NCBI GenBank assembly: GCA_029261155.1
Contig: JAJDBW010000061.1
Coordinates: forward strand, 147,285 to 211,284
DNA: 64,000 nt
Direction: 5' to 3'
Source of the DNA: Nitrospirota bacterium
GTDB lineage: Bacteria; Nitrospirota; Nitrospiria; SBBL01; JAADHI01
Shown here: one piece after another, positions 17,743 to 27,759 of the stretch
Layout of the letters: each line of letters opens with the position of its first letter
How positions within the stretch are numbered: position 1 is the stretch's first letter
Translations under genes and position numbers: made by a program
The notes under the pieces: generated by a model
Told to the model about the DNA's origin: nothing
What the model saw: only the letters and a program-made list of their open reading frames with translations
Database searches by the model: none

Positions 17743-18247
17743 TGATATCTCCAGTCATGGTCACAAAGATTTGATAGGATCTTCCTTCACTGTTTTGAAT
17801 AATGACGTTTGATGGATCGGTAACGGGTCTTCCTCGTAGGCCACGTCCGTTAAAAAGAAAAGCGTTTCCCGCAGCATTGATCGTTTGAAAGACAACACCA
17901 TCACCCAAGCTGAAAAATGTTGATGATCCCCTCTGGATGATTTCTTCCGTTCCATTTCGAATAAGATCCCTCGCGACGCCGCCAAGCCCTTGTCCATCAT
18001 CGACAAAAATGGTGTACTGATTTGCCGCTGGGGAATTTAATAGGAGTGTAACCGGGGCATTTCGATTGATTGCTGTAATCCTTGCGACTTGAAGGTTCCC
18101 TTGCAATTCTGAAATATTTGATCGTAGTCGATGATTAGCGGACCACACGAGAAGATCCGGTACGGCAACCATGACGAGAATACCCAAAATCGCAACCGCG
18201 AGCATCATCTCGATTAAGCTATAACCCTTTCGATTTAACTTCATCAT
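17726..18247 (-). CDS. fimT: FimT/GspH-type pseudopilin
   Basis: A 173-residue pseudopilin. RKGYSLIEMMLAVAILGILVM is the prepilin helix with Glu+5. HRLRSNISELQGNLQVARITAINRNAPVTL matches the GspH/FimT pattern after the helix. It is the first gene of the minor-pilin operon; TAAGGAGAAAGCAAA precedes the ATG, and a sigma-54 promoter lies about 35 bases upstream. FimT homologues can bind DNA during natural transformation in other bacteria, but nothing here tests that. Two ATGs (18247 and 18244) are equally possible. Confidence 0.88.
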   Translation of the reverse strand: MMKLNRKGYSLIEMMLAVAILGILVMVAVPDLLVWSANHRLRSNISELQGNLQVARITAINRNAPVTLLLNSPAANQYTIFVDDGQGLGGVARDLIRNGTEEIIQRGSSTFFSLGDGVVFQTINAAGNAFLFNGRGLRGRPVTDPSNVIIQNSEGRSYQIFVTMTGDINGSYL

Positions 18248-18282
18248 TTTGCTTTCTCCTTACACAATCATCAGCAAGGTAA

Positions 18283-18298
18283 AGCAACCTATATGCCA
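18283..18298 (-). promoter_or_regulatory. Sigma-54 (RpoN) promoter of the minor-pilin operon
   Basis: On the minus strand the sequence reads TGGCAT-ATAGG-TTGCT, matching the sigma-54 consensus with exact GG-N10-GC spacing. The predicted start, near 18272, is about 25 bases before the fimT ATG. Fourteen of sixteen positions are identical to the element at 3299-3314. RpoN control of pilus genes through PilR-type activators is well established in other bacteria. Confidence 0.8.
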
Positions 18299-18415
18299 AA
18301 GACAAAATAATGTTAATAATAAATATATTTATCATATATTTCAATAACTTAAACAACATACAGCTTATTAATAAATTTGACATAATTAAATTTTTATATA
18401 AAATAATCCATCAAT

Positions 18416-18437
18416 ACTATGTAGAAGATTACATAGT
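18416..18437. promoter_or_regulatory. Candidate enhancer-binding-protein site (ACTATGTA-N6-TACATAGT)
   Basis: A perfect 8-base inverted repeat with a 6-base spacer (GAAGAT). It is centred about 140 bases upstream of the -12 element of the sigma-54 promoter at 18283-18298. Core and flanks match the site at 3210-3230 (CTATGTA-N6-TACA-x-AGT). Its placement suits a looping activator. Which regulator binds is unknown. Confidence 0.6.
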
Positions 18438-18570
18438 CCTTGGGGATCTATCCGATCAATATTGATTAGAATTTATTGTTGATTCTAGAGGGGGACCGTC
18501 AGGTTTGAATTAATGCATGGATTGCGGATCGTACTTTAGAAAAGAAGATTCTGTGCTTATTTTAAAAAAT

Positions 18571-19350
18571 TCAGGAGGGCCTTGAAGTAATGATCTCACT
18601 AACCTTCAGTAAATCGGCAGGGGTATTCACTTCTATAAAAGAACGTCCTTCTTCAGGGGACAGCGTAATCAGCGCGATTTTCCCACCCTGCTCCAAGACC
18701 CGTAGCTGTTCGAGCTTTTCGATTCGTTCAAGCCGGCCTTCGGGGGTTTCTACGATATTGAGCAAGAATTTTTTCGCGTAGCAATAAATACCATAATGTT
18801 TGTAGAGGGACACTTGTTTATCTCGAAGCCTAAAATCCGCTTTCATGATATGAGGAATGGGTGAGCGCGAAAAATAAAGTGCATGTCCCTGTTCATTTGA
18901 AACCACTTTGACGGTGTGTGGAGAATAGAACTCGGCCTCGGATTCGATTTCAGACTGAGCCGTGACAAGATCGGCTGACCCACCCCGGATTAAATCCATC
19001 CCAGATTTTAGCAGCTGGTCCAAGATTTCGGGATTAAAAAAAGGAAGATCGCCTTGAAGGTTCACGACGATATCGAAATCAAGGACGGAGGCCACTTCTG
19101 CAACCCGTTCTGTACCATTTCGATGCGTAGAAGCCGTCAATTGAACTTCAGCTCCGAAATCGCTGACGCAGGCGGCGATACGTTCGTCATCTGTGGCCAC
19201 CAGGACTTTCCCCGGCAACTTGGCCGATACGGCCCGCTCCCAAACGTGCTGAATCATGGGCTTGCCTTTGAGCTTGGCTAGGGGTTTTCCGGGAAATCGC
19301 TGGGAAGCGTATCGCGCGGGAATAACGACGAGGGGGCCTGGCTTTGGCAT
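18571..19350 (-). CDS. kdsB: 3-deoxy-manno-octulosonate cytidylyltransferase
   Basis: Activates Kdo to CMP-Kdo for lipid A/LPS inner-core assembly. The 259-residue protein has the nucleotidyltransferase signature IPARYASQRFPGKPLAKL near its N terminus, then VLVATDDERI, STHRNGTERVAEV and VNLQGDLPFF. The last binds metal and in relatives reads NVQGDEP; here Leu-Pro replaces Glu-Pro. The ATG at 19350 is chosen over one nine codons upstream because it sits just ahead of the domain and immediately after the rfaE1 stop (19352). It forms an LPS-precursor pair with rfaE1. Confidence 0.93.
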   Translation of the reverse strand: MPKPGPLVVIPARYASQRFPGKPLAKLKGKPMIQHVWERAVSAKLPGKVLVATDDERIAACVSDFGAEVQLTASTHRNGTERVAEVASVLDFDIVVNLQGDLPFFNPEILDQLLKSGMDLIRGGSADLVTAQSEIESEAEFYSPHTVKVVSNEQGHALYFSRSPIPHIMKADFRLRDKQVSLYKHYGIYCYAKKFLLNIVETPEGRLERIEKLEQLRVLEQGGKIALITLSPEEGRSFIEVNTPADLLKVSEIITSRPS

Positions 19351-19351
19351 T

Positions 19352-20338
19352 TTATTGCTCCGACAGGGCCCGGCCAAGGCTTACTTTATCAATTGCGGCA
19401 GTCCCGACTATACCGACGACGATGCCTGCCGCCACATTCGAAATTTTCGCCGCTTCGACCAAGGGAAGCCCCGCGGCAAGACAGAGAGATAGGGTACTCA
19501 AAACTGTATCTCCTGCCCCGGTCACATCGTAAACCTCCTTGGCCTTTGTGGAAATATGCGTCTCCCTTCCATCTTTTTCGAAAAGGCTCATGCCCTGCTC
19601 GCCTCGCGTAATTAAAACGGCTTTACAGCGCAATTTTTTAAGAAGCTTCTCCCCTGCCGCATGCAATGACGACTCATCCTCAATGTCTATGCCAGAGGCT
19701 TGAGACGCTTCCAAGTGGTTCGGTGTAATTAAGCTCACCTTTCGATAAAAAGGAACATGATTCACTTTAGGGTCCACCACGATTGGGATGCCTATTCGGA
19801 GGGCGGCAGGGAGAACTTTTTCAAGCACTTTTTCGTTTATGACGCCTTTCGAATAATCGGAAATGGCAAGACAATCCATTTGAGGTAATTGGGCCAGCAC
19901 GTACTCGACAATTCGGTTTTCCGTTTTTCTAAGCAGGCTGCTTCGGACTTCATGATCGAATCGAACGACTTGTTGCTGATGTGCGATGATACGTGTTTTC
20001 TTTGTCGTCGAGCGGTTCTCTTCGATAATAAGACCTTGAACATCGAGGTCTTTCGATCGGACGCGTTCCGACATCCATTGCCCTGCTTCGTCGGATCCAA
20101 TCACACCGCAGAGGAATCCTTTTCCACCTAGTCCTAAAATATTGTTGAGCACATTCCCCGCCCCGCCCAGCCGAACGGATTCGGAATCGACTTCTACAAC
20201 GGGTACTGGCGCCTCGGGTGAAATCCGCTTGACCTTGCCCCAAATATAATGGTCGAGCATCAGATCGCCCAAGATCAACACTTTTCGATTTGCGATCTTT
20301 TTTAATAAAGACCCGGACGAGACTTTTTTCTTCTCCAT
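19352..20338 (-). CDS. rfaE1: D-glycero-beta-D-manno-heptose-7-phosphate kinase (RfaE domain I)
   Basis: PfkB-family kinase phosphorylating heptose-7-phosphate at O-1 during ADP-heptose synthesis for the LPS core. The protein has about 328 residues. Features are ILGDLMLDHYIWGKVKRISPEAPVPV near the N terminus, RLGGAGNVLNNI, and the anion-hole motif DVTGAGDTVLS with catalytic aspartate near the C terminus. The adenylyltransferase half found in bifunctional HldE is absent, so a separate rfaE2 is expected elsewhere. A TTG codon at 20368 could extend it by ten residues and would overlap the lepB 3' end. Confidence 0.92.
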   Translation of the reverse strand: MEKKKVSSGSLLKKIANRKVLILGDLMLDHYIWGKVKRISPEAPVPVVEVDSESVRLGGAGNVLNNILGLGGKGFLCGVIGSDEAGQWMSERVRSKDLDVQGLIIEENRSTTKKTRIIAHQQQVVRFDHEVRSSLLRKTENRIVEYVLAQLPQMDCLAISDYSKGVINEKVLEKVLPAALRIGIPIVVDPKVNHVPFYRKVSLITPNHLEASQASGIDIEDESSLHAAGEKLLKKLRCKAVLITRGEQGMSLFEKDGRETHISTKAKEVYDVTGAGDTVLSTLSLCLAAGLPLVEAAKISNVAAGIVVGIVGTAAIDKVSLGRALSEQ

Positions 20339-20348
20339 AATGCGCTCG

Positions 20349-21092
20349 TTAATGGATACCTTTTCCAATGCGATCCCAACGGCCCCAGCCTTTCATCCAA
20401 TCAAAACCGGAAGCTTCCTTGTCCCAAGACCAATAGATAAGAAAGGCTTCGCCTTTAATTTTTGAGAAATCAACAAAGCCCCAAAACCGCGAGTCGAGGC
20501 TGTGATCTCTGTTATCGCCCATCACGAAGTATGCATTTTCAGGCACGGTTACGGGTCCGAAATTATCGCGACCGGGCATGGCGCTTAAGATGTTATTATT
20601 TTTTTCATGATTGATGTAGGGCTCGCCTTGTTCTACGCCATTGAGCAAAACCCGCTTGTTTTTGACTTCGATGGTATCGCCGGGAATACCGATGACACGC
20701 TTGATAAAATCCTTCTCTTCATCCTTGGGAAAGCGGAAGACAATAATATCTCCCCGGTCTGGACGCTGAATTGGTATCAGCACGAAATCGGTAAACGGAA
20801 CCCGAACGCCATAAATAAATTTACTAACAAGGATGTGATCACCGATTTGTAATGTGGGAATCATCGATCCGGAAGGAATCTTAAAGGCCTGAACAACGAA
20901 AGTTCGAATAAACAGGGCTAAGACAACCGCGATGACGAAGGTTTCGACGTACTCTCGGACGGTCGATTTTTCCTTCGCTTCGTCAGAATCGACTAGTCCT
21001 GCACCTTCAGGGCTGCTAGAAAGGCTTCCTGCGGGATTTCGATTCGGCCCACCTGTTTCATCCGCTTCTTCCCTTCCTTTTGTTTCTCCCAT
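20349..21092 (-). CDS. lepB: Signal peptidase I
   Basis: Membrane-anchored serine protease that removes signal peptides of Sec and Tat substrates. It has about 247 residues. A charged N-terminal extension is followed by one membrane helix ([20 protein letters not shown]). The catalytic serine lies in [10 protein letters not shown] and the lysine in [11 protein letters not shown]. The conserved [16 protein letters not shown] box is present. The ATG at 21092 has a strong purine-rich ribosome-binding site. No start codon exists in this frame between it and the catalytic SGSM, so the first 100 bases of lepB must overlap the end of lepA in another frame. Confidence 0.94.
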   Translation of the reverse strand: MGETKGREEADETGGPNRNPAGSLSSSPEGAGLVDSDEAKEKSTVREYVETFVIAVVLALFIRTFVVQAFKIPSGSMIPTLQIGDHILVSKFIYGVRVPFTDFVLIPIQRPDRGDIIVFRFPKDEEKDFIKRVIGIPGDTIEVKNKRVLLNGVEQGEPYINHEKNNNILSAMPGRDNFGPVTVPENAYFVMGDNRDHSLDSRFWGFVDFSKIKGEAFLIYWSWDKEASGFDWMKGWGRWDRIGKGIH

Positions 21093-22795
21093 AATTTCCT
21101 CTTCCTTGAAATATCGCCGCCATAACACTTTGCGGTCACATTTTTCTTCAGGGCTTTCACGGTTTCCCTGGCGATAATTTTACTCCCGATCGCCGCTTGG
21201 ATCGCCACTTCAAACATTTGCTTTGGTATGATCTCTTTCATTTTTTCCGCCATGAGTCGTGCACGAATTTGCGATTTGTTTCGATCGCTAATAAACGAAA
21301 GGGCATCCACCGTTTCTCCGTTGAGCATAATATCGACCTTGACCAAGTCGGCATCTTTATAGCCGCTGAGTTCGTAATCGAAGGAGGCGTAGCCTTTGGA
21401 TAAGGATTTTAATCGATCATAAAAATCGAGTACAACTTCATTTAGGGGCAGCTCATAGGTTAACATAACACGATTGGGGTCGAGATACTTGAGTTCTTTT
21501 TGCGTGCCACGGCGGTCCTGACAGAGCTTTAATATCGCACCCAAAAAGTCACTTTTTGTGATAATGACCCCATCAATATAGGGTTCCTTAAAACCAAAAA
21601 TCTTGTCCGGGCTCGGTAATTTAGCGGGATTGTCGATTTGGGTTACTTCACCCTTTTGATCGATGATGTGGTAAACCACTGTCGGCGCCGTCCCAATGAG
21701 CGAAAGCCGATATTCGCGCTCAAGCCGCTCTTTAATGATTTCCATGTGGAGCAAGCCCAGAAATCCACAACGGAAACCGAAACCCAGTGCGAGGGAGGTT
21801 TCGGGCTCGAAGCGAAAAGAAGCGTCATTGAGCCGCAATTTTTCGAGCGCATCACGAAGATCTTCGAAACGATCCGTGTCTATAGTATAAAGCCCACAAA
21901 AGACCAAGGGCTTCACTTCTTTATAGCCGGCAATTGGATTTTCCGTCGGCCGCTTTGCGTCGGTTACAGTATCGCCGATTTTCGCCTCACTCACATCCCG
22001 AATTCCCGAAACGAGAAACCCGACTTCACCGACGGAAAGCGCGGCGACCTCTTTTGCTTTGGGAGTAAAGACGCCAAGGGAAAGGACTTCATGCTCCGTT
22101 TGGTTCGACATCAGTCTTATGCGTGCGCCTTTTTGAACGATGCCATTCATAATTTTCACAAGAATCACAGCGCCTTGGTAGTTATCGAACCAAGAGTCGA
22201 CGATGAGGCCCTGAAGCGGCGCAGTGGCCTCGCCTTTTGGAGGAGGCACTTGGGTGACAATCGCCTCAAGCACCTCATCGATTCCTTTACCTTCTTTGGC
22301 ACTCGTCAGGATCGCGCCGGATGCATCGAGCCCCAAAATGTCTTCGATTTGCTCCTTGGTTTTTTCGATATCGGCACTCGCCAGATCGATTTTATTAATG
22401 ATGGGGACAATTTCAAGATTGTTTTCGATGGCGAGGTAGGCGTTGGCAATAGTTTGCGCTTCGACCCCTTGCGTGGCATCGACAATTAAAAGGGCACCTT
22501 CACAAGCGGCAAGACTTCTTGAAACCTCATAGGAGAAATCGACATGTCCAGGCGTATCGATCAAATTAAAAGTATAGGTTTGTCCATTGAGGGATTGATA
22601 ATTTAAGCGCACCGCACGTGCTTTAATGGTGATCCCCCGTTCTCGCTCCAAGTCCATATCGTCTAGGACACGGTCTTTAAACTCCCGCGAGCTTACGGCA
22701 CCAACCCGCTCGAGAAGTCGATCGGCAAGGGTCGATTTTCCATGATCGATATGGGCGATAATAGAAAAATTCCGGATTAAGGATTGCAAGGACAT
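20993..22795 (-). CDS. lepA: Elongation factor 4 (LepA)
   Basis: Ribosome-bound GTPase that influences translation initiation and elongation. It is 600 residues with EF-G-like order. G1 is [15 protein letters not shown] near residue 15, with [15 protein letters not shown] (switch I/G2), DTPGHVDF (G3), NKIDLASAD (G4) and TSAKEG (G5). The C-terminal LepA-specific domain is complete and ends near [12 protein letters not shown]. The last 100 bases also encode the lepB N terminus, and lepA-lepB adjacency is common. Confidence 0.97.
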   Translation of the reverse strand: MSLQSLIRNFSIIAHIDHGKSTLADRLLERVGAVSSREFKDRVLDDMDLERERGITIKARAVRLNYQSLNGQTYTFNLIDTPGHVDFSYEVSRSLAACEGALLIVDATQGVEAQTIANAYLAIENNLEIVPIINKIDLASADIEKTKEQIEDILGLDASGAILTSAKEGKGIDEVLEAIVTQVPPPKGEATAPLQGLIVDSWFDNYQGAVILVKIMNGIVQKGARIRLMSNQTEHEVLSLGVFTPKAKEVAALSVGEVGFLVSGIRDVSEAKIGDTVTDAKRPTENPIAGYKEVKPLVFCGLYTIDTDRFEDLRDALEKLRLNDASFRFEPETSLALGFGFRCGFLGLLHMEIIKERLEREYRLSLIGTAPTVVYHIIDQKGEVTQIDNPAKLPSPDKIFGFKEPYIDGVIITKSDFLGAILKLCQDRRGTQKELKYLDPNRVMLTYELPLNEVVLDFYDRLKSLSKGYASFDYELSGYKDADLVKVDIMLNGETVDALSFISDRNKSQIRARLMAEKMKEIIPKQMFEVAIQAAIGSKIIARETVKALKKNVTAKCYGGDISRKRKLWEKQKEGKKRMKQVGRIEIPQEAFLAALKVQD

Positions 22796-23186
22796 CTTAA
22801 CTCATGTTCAAACTTAAAGCTTGCTCAACATCAATATGTACGTGAATGAGAAGAAGTAGAAAAATGATTCGGTATTGTACGCGTATAAACCAGAGCCCCT
22901 TAGTCATTTGGAGGCGGCACGGAGATCGCAGCCATAAACAAAAGGAAAATCAAGGTTAACACCAAGACGACATTTCCCATTTTTTTGTGCATCCCCATGC
23001 ACGAAACATAATACTGAAATCATATTAAAGAGAAGCTCGTGATTGGTCGTGTTATGAAGCACTCAGTAAAAAGGCTGGCTTTTTCGAAGTTTGAAAAAGA
23101 ATGACCTTTGGAACGACGCTTCCGAATTAGGATTGGAAACCCTCAAGCAAGCCTAAAAATATTGCGCGCATCCTATTAAAAGTGGT
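22796..23186. other. Intergenic region between the FGE-fold gene and lepA
   Basis: The only coding signal seen is a possible 32-residue minus-strand micro-ORF, annotated separately. The rest, roughly 23000-23186, shows no open frame of note, no clear terminator and no convincing promoter. Confidence 0.5.
22900..22998 (-). CDS. Possible 32-residue single-span membrane peptide
   Basis: A short frame upstream of lepA on the same strand: MGMHKKMGNVVLVLTLIFLL followed by FMAAISVPPPND. It has a charged start, one hydrophobic helix of about 18 residues and a proline-rich tail. GGGG lies inside the first codons, so the actual start could be the second ATG (22992). No homologue is recognised. Composition fits a small membrane protein, but chance cannot be excluded at this length. 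Confidence 0.35.
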   Translation of the reverse strand: MGMHKKMGNVVLVLTLIFLLFMAAISVPPPND

Positions 23187-24107
<921 letters not shown>

Positions 24108-24235
24108 AAGACACCTTTAGAAGAATTAAAGAAAATCGCTCTAAAATGAAGCACTTGAATATATACAATTCCATACGGCTTTGCAAGACGCCTCGGTTCG
24201 ACATGGGGAAATCACAAAATGTTTGTTTTAGACAA

Positions 24236-24268
24236 AAAAAGAGAGAGGCCTAAGACCTCTCTCTTTTT
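24236..24268 (-). terminator. Intrinsic terminator after the secreted paralogue pair
   Basis: A perfect 13-base stem (AAAAAGAGAGAGG pairing with CCTCTCTCTTTTT) with a 7-base loop. On the minus strand the stem ends in a run of seven T. It lies 35 bases beyond the stop of the minus-strand gene at 24303. The symmetric A and T tracts could also allow termination in the plus direction. Confidence 0.8.
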
Positions 24269-24302
24269 AGGGATGAAAGTGGAAACTCCCGGAAAGCCTA
24301 AA

Positions 24303-25211
24303 TTAAGGGAGTGTTGCCGTGGTCACACCATTAGTCTGCGACTGGCCATTAGGATATTGAACCGCCGGAAATGAGACCGAGCCATTGTAGACAAAGGAGC
24401 CCGAGAGCGTTTGAGTAAACTTGCCCGTCCCCGTACCGGATTGATCCGGGTCTTCGATGAGGGAGGTCCAGGTCACCGTTGCGGCACCACCCGTCGCAGG
24501 ATTGTTCGAAGATGTGGTCGTAAACGCCGTCGTGAGCAATACTCTTTGATCGCCACTCCCTGGTGCGGCAAAGGTCCCGATACCGGTCGTTTTAAGTGCT
24601 GTAACCTGCTCCATGGTCTGAGAAGAAACCACTGCAGCCGTTGTCGTTGACAACTGGTCCCAGCTAAAATTATTAACCACATTAAAACCCGTGTGGGCTG
24701 CCGTCACTTGTGCGGGAACACTATCTTGGCAATCCGTTCCAGCATTTGCACAAAAGTCGGCACTCAAGGTATTGTTCATATCAACCGGTGCCGTCGTGGT
24801 CAAGGAATTATCTGCGGCAGTCAAACTGCTTTGCCCTTGTTGGGATGGGTTAAATCTCGCATCGCCGCAGTTAAGGTCGTTAGATCCAACAGCCCCCGTT
24901 CCACATGTTCCAGGAGTCGCATCCTGTTCGATGATGCCAAACATATTATCTGTGACCGCACCGGGACCAAGGGTTGTAAACATCGTTAAATTCGCCGGAG
25001 ACAAAAGGGCTGCCGCATTCACAGCGCCACCACAGACGCCATTGGCATCCCGGGTTCCGCCCAAGCAAGGGTTAAAACCAGGGTTTCCATTGGACCCGTC
25101 TGATCGGACATCTGTCGACTGTGTGTTGACATTAGGATCGACCGCCCAAGACAGGTGCACGAAGGATAGTACACCCATCGCCATGATTAATGTAAGAAGC
25201 AGCTTTTTCAT
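24303..25211 (-). CDS. Secreted protein of unknown function, paralogue A
   Basis: A 302-residue exported protein of no recognised family. Its signal peptide is MKKLLLTLIMAMGVLSFVHL, ending SWA. The mature chain is rich in Thr, Ser, Asn, Gly and Ala, has several cysteines, and is probably beta-rich. Motifs shared with the adjacent gene are RSDGSNGNPGFNPC, FTTLGPGAVTDNMFG, LNCGDAR, SQTMEQVTAL and a C-terminal GSFVYN...FPAVQYPNGQSQTNG. GGAGGTTATT precedes the start. A terminator follows. Surface or matrix location is inferred from composition and export signal. Confidence 0.75.
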   Translation of the reverse strand: MKKLLLTLIMAMGVLSFVHLSWAVDPNVNTQSTDVRSDGSNGNPGFNPCLGGTRDANGVCGGAVNAAALLSPANLTMFTTLGPGAVTDNMFGIIEQDATPGTCGTGAVGSNDLNCGDARFNPSQQGQSSLTAADNSLTTTAPVDMNNTLSADFCANAGTDCQDSVPAQVTAAHTGFNVVNNFSWDQLSTTTAAVVSSQTMEQVTALKTTGIGTFAAPGSGDQRVLLTTAFTTTSSNNPATGGAATVTWTSLIEDPDQSGTGTGKFTQTLSGSFVYNGSVSFPAVQYPNGQSQTNGVTTATLP

Positions 25212-25290
25212 TTTTTAATAACCTCCTTCTCTCGTTACGAAGTAAACAAAGTATGAAAACTTAACTTAAATCCGTCTCCGGGATCTCTCT

Positions 25291-26331
25291 TTATGGCAGG
25301 TTCGCCGCTGCAATCGATCCATTGGTGAAGCTCTCCCCGTTCGGATATTGAACAGTCGGGAAGGTTGTTGCAGCTTCGTTGTACTCAAAGGACCCTTCGA
25401 TTTCTTGATCGAAAGCCCCACCCGTACCGACAACGTCGGCTTGGTTTATATGCATTCTCCAGGTAATAGTCGGATTCGCGCCGATGGCACCCGCGGCGGA
25501 ATTGGTTGTCGACCAACGGGTTGTTATATCGACTTTCACCGTTGTTGACGCGGAGAGACCAGTCGTTTCCTGCATCGATTGTTGTCCACAGACCGTCGGG
25601 TTAGCTTCCGGAGACCCTCCCGTATCTGCAGTACAGGTCATCTGCGTTGGGGCAACGCCGCCGATCGTTGGCATATTCGCAAGGGTCACTTGGAGTACCT
25701 GATCCGTCCCCGTCGGATTCCAGACAAAGGCATTCTCAAGCTGCGAGCGGTGAAGCGTGGCTCCCGATCCGGAATTCATGTCTGCAGAGTTATTCGCGAT
25801 TAGAGCACCCGTTAAATTGGTGCCATCCGTCGGAATGGTCTGTCCTTGAGTCGTCGGATCAATGCGCACGTTTCCACAATTTAAACCGTTTAAACCGCCA
25901 AGCGCACCGCTATTAAAACCTGCATCGCCAAGCCCTGGCGCACAATTTGTGACTGCGGTATCCGCGTCATTCCCGGCTCCGCCGACAGCATTATTTGCAC
26001 CCAAGGCCGCCCCAGAAACCAGACCAAACATATTGTCGGTTACAGCACCGGGTCCTAGAGTAATAAAAGTGCTTACATTTCCTAACAATGCATTTGTTCC
26101 GAAAGCATCGCAGCCCGTCGCATTGGCATCCGCACCGGCACCTGCACCACATGGATTAAAACCCGGATTGTTATTCGTGCCATCAGAACGCTGATCCGTA
26201 ACCTGTGTATTTGTAAAGAAGTCGTTCGCCTGAGCCGAAGCATCCACGATTGAGCCAGTAATGAGTCCTACAGAAAAAACAAACAAGCCGACACTTTTAG
26301 CAAGCAAGCCTTGGTATGCTTTGCCTTCCAT
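25291..26331 (-). CDS. Secreted protein of unknown function, paralogue B
   Basis: A 346-residue exported protein homologous to the gene at 24303. The signal peptide contains SVGLFVFSVGLITGSIVDASA. Shared blocks are RSDGTNNNPGFNPC, FITLGPGAVTDNMFG, LNCGNVR, QSMQETTGL and GSFEYN...FPTVQYPNGESFTNG. It carries an extra central section with two further cysteines. The ATG at 26331 is chosen because GGGGG lies just upstream and the signal peptide begins there, rather than a start nine codons earlier. The two genes are 79 bases apart on the same strand and look like a tandem duplication that has diverged widely. Confidence 0.75.
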   Translation of the reverse strand: MEGKAYQGLLAKSVGLFVFSVGLITGSIVDASAQANDFFTNTQVTDQRSDGTNNNPGFNPCGAGAGADANATGCDAFGTNALLGNVSTFITLGPGAVTDNMFGLVSGAALGANNAVGGAGNDADTAVTNCAPGLGDAGFNSGALGGLNGLNCGNVRIDPTTQGQTIPTDGTNLTGALIANNSADMNSGSGATLHRSQLENAFVWNPTGTDQVLQVTLANMPTIGGVAPTQMTCTADTGGSPEANPTVCGQQSMQETTGLSASTTVKVDITTRWSTTNSAAGAIGANPTITWRMHINQADVVGTGGAFDQEIEGSFEYNEAATTFPTVQYPNGESFTNGSIAAANLP

Positions 26332-26511
26332 AACAGTCCCCCTTTCATTCCTTCCCACATCATGATGGGGAAGAATCTAATTATTTCTAAATTACTATAT
26401 AATTTCTTATTATTATTTCTTATTTTTTAAGTATATTGATTATATGCCTATCTTTTGTTAACGCTAATTATACCATATATTTTGAAAATTGGGACCTTAA
26501 GCTAAAGTAAT

Positions 26512-27507
26512 TTAGCCACCAATGCTAATCATGTTCGTAAGTTTCTTCTCTTTTGGCATGACGTCCAATTCATGGTATAGCGGTTTTACATACAAAACCT
26601 GATCCAGTAGGCCATCAATTTCTTCGTCGCTACAGCCATTCCGGATGGCCTCTCTAAAATTGACTGCAATTTCAGAAAAGAGACAGGGTCGTATATCCCC
26701 ATCCGCTGATAGCCGAACACGATTACAGGTGTCACAAAAGTCGTGACTCACGGCATGAATAAAACCAACGACACCTGGGGCCCCTGGAATTCTAAAATTC
26801 TCAGCCGGACCGGAGTTATTTTCATTGGAACCACTAACAGGTTCCATCTTCCCAATCTTTTTTTCCACTTCATCTACAACAGTTTGAAATGGCTTATACG
26901 TTTTTACCCATGTATCCCAGTTCGCACAGGGCATATATTCAATAAATCGAATATGGTATGGTTTTCGTCGGGTCAAGTCGACAAAATCCATGACTTCATG
27001 ATCGTTCACCCCTTGCTGTAGCACGACGTTAATCTTGATGGGCTCGAAACCGACGCGTTCCGCTTCTTCGATCCCCTCCCACACCATTGGGAAGATGTCG
27101 CGGCGTACCACCTCGGAAAAAGTCTTTGGATCCAAAGAATCAAGGCTGATGTTAATTCGCTTGAGACCCGCCTTATAAAGGTCGCTGGCCATATCCTTTA
27201 AAAAGACCGCATTGGTTGTCAGCGCTAATTCATCCAATCCTTCAATTTGATTGAGGCGCTCAACAAAACCGACAACGCCTTTACGGACAAGAGGTTCTCC
27301 ACCCGTAATCCGTACCTTTTTGAGTCCACGCTTTGCTGCAACGCTAATAATGCGAATTAATTCATCATATGAAAGTAATTCGTCACTGGGGGTCCAGTTC
27401 AGCCCTTCTTCCGGCATACAATAGACACACCTCAGGTTGCAACGATCGGTGATTGAAACTCTCATATATGTTATAGACCTATTATACGGATCGACGAGCG
27501 AGCCCAT
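26512..27507 (-). CDS. moaA: GTP 3',8-cyclase MoaA
   Basis: Radical-SAM enzyme for the first step of molybdenum cofactor synthesis. It is 331 residues. The SAM cluster motif is CNLRCVYC at residues 23-30 (Cx3Cx2C). TGGEPLVRKG follows. The second cluster is formed by FCDTCNRVRLSADGDIRPC near the C terminus. The protein ends in the conserved Gly-Gly (MISIGG) required for activity. No other moa gene is adjacent. An AT-rich region with several A/T runs precedes the start. Confidence 0.96.
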   Translation of the reverse strand: MGSLVDPYNRSITYMRVSITDRCNLRCVYCMPEEGLNWTPSDELLSYDELIRIISVAAKRGLKKVRITGGEPLVRKGVVGFVERLNQIEGLDELALTTNAVFLKDMASDLYKAGLKRINISLDSLDPKTFSEVVRRDIFPMVWEGIEEAERVGFEPIKINVVLQQGVNDHEVMDFVDLTRRKPYHIRFIEYMPCANWDTWVKTYKPFQTVVDEVEKKIGKMEPVSGSNENNSGPAENFRIPGAPGVVGFIHAVSHDFCDTCNRVRLSADGDIRPCLFSEIAVNFREAIRNGCSDEEIDGLLDQVLYVKPLYHELDVMPKEKKLTNMISIGG

Positions 27508-27759
27508 GATTCCTCCTTTTTAATGTGAATAACATTCATTATTACGGTTCTTTCGTATTTTAAGAAATTAGGCTAGACCAATCTTACAGCCTAAAATAAA
27601 TATTGTCAAGAATTTATGAAGATACTCCATATCAATAATATCCAGACACTTTTTCATTCTAAATAAGGTGAATACCACAAAATAAAGCAATTTCAATACT
27701 TCTACAAATATGTTATAACTGGACCGATACTATATTAACCTAAAATAGGAATCAAGCCC

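Larger units (their letters stand above)
18248..18570. other. AT-rich intergenic region upstream of the pilus operon
   Basis: No coding sequence was seen. The region is strongly AT-rich between about 18290 and 18420. It contains the sigma-54 promoter and a putative activator site, annotated separately. The part from 18440 to 18570 lies downstream of kdsB's stop and shows no recognisable terminator with a T-run. Confidence 0.6.

Noticed and set aside
20349..21092. A frameshift or assembly error at the lepB start
   Set aside because: The overlap with lepA looked suspicious, but lepB has a good ribosome-binding site and ATG and lepA ends normally, so no error needs to be assumed.
21638..22489. 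A 283-codon open frame opposite lepA
   Set aside because: It lies wholly within the well-supported lepA gene on the other strand, has no ribosome-binding site and no family features.
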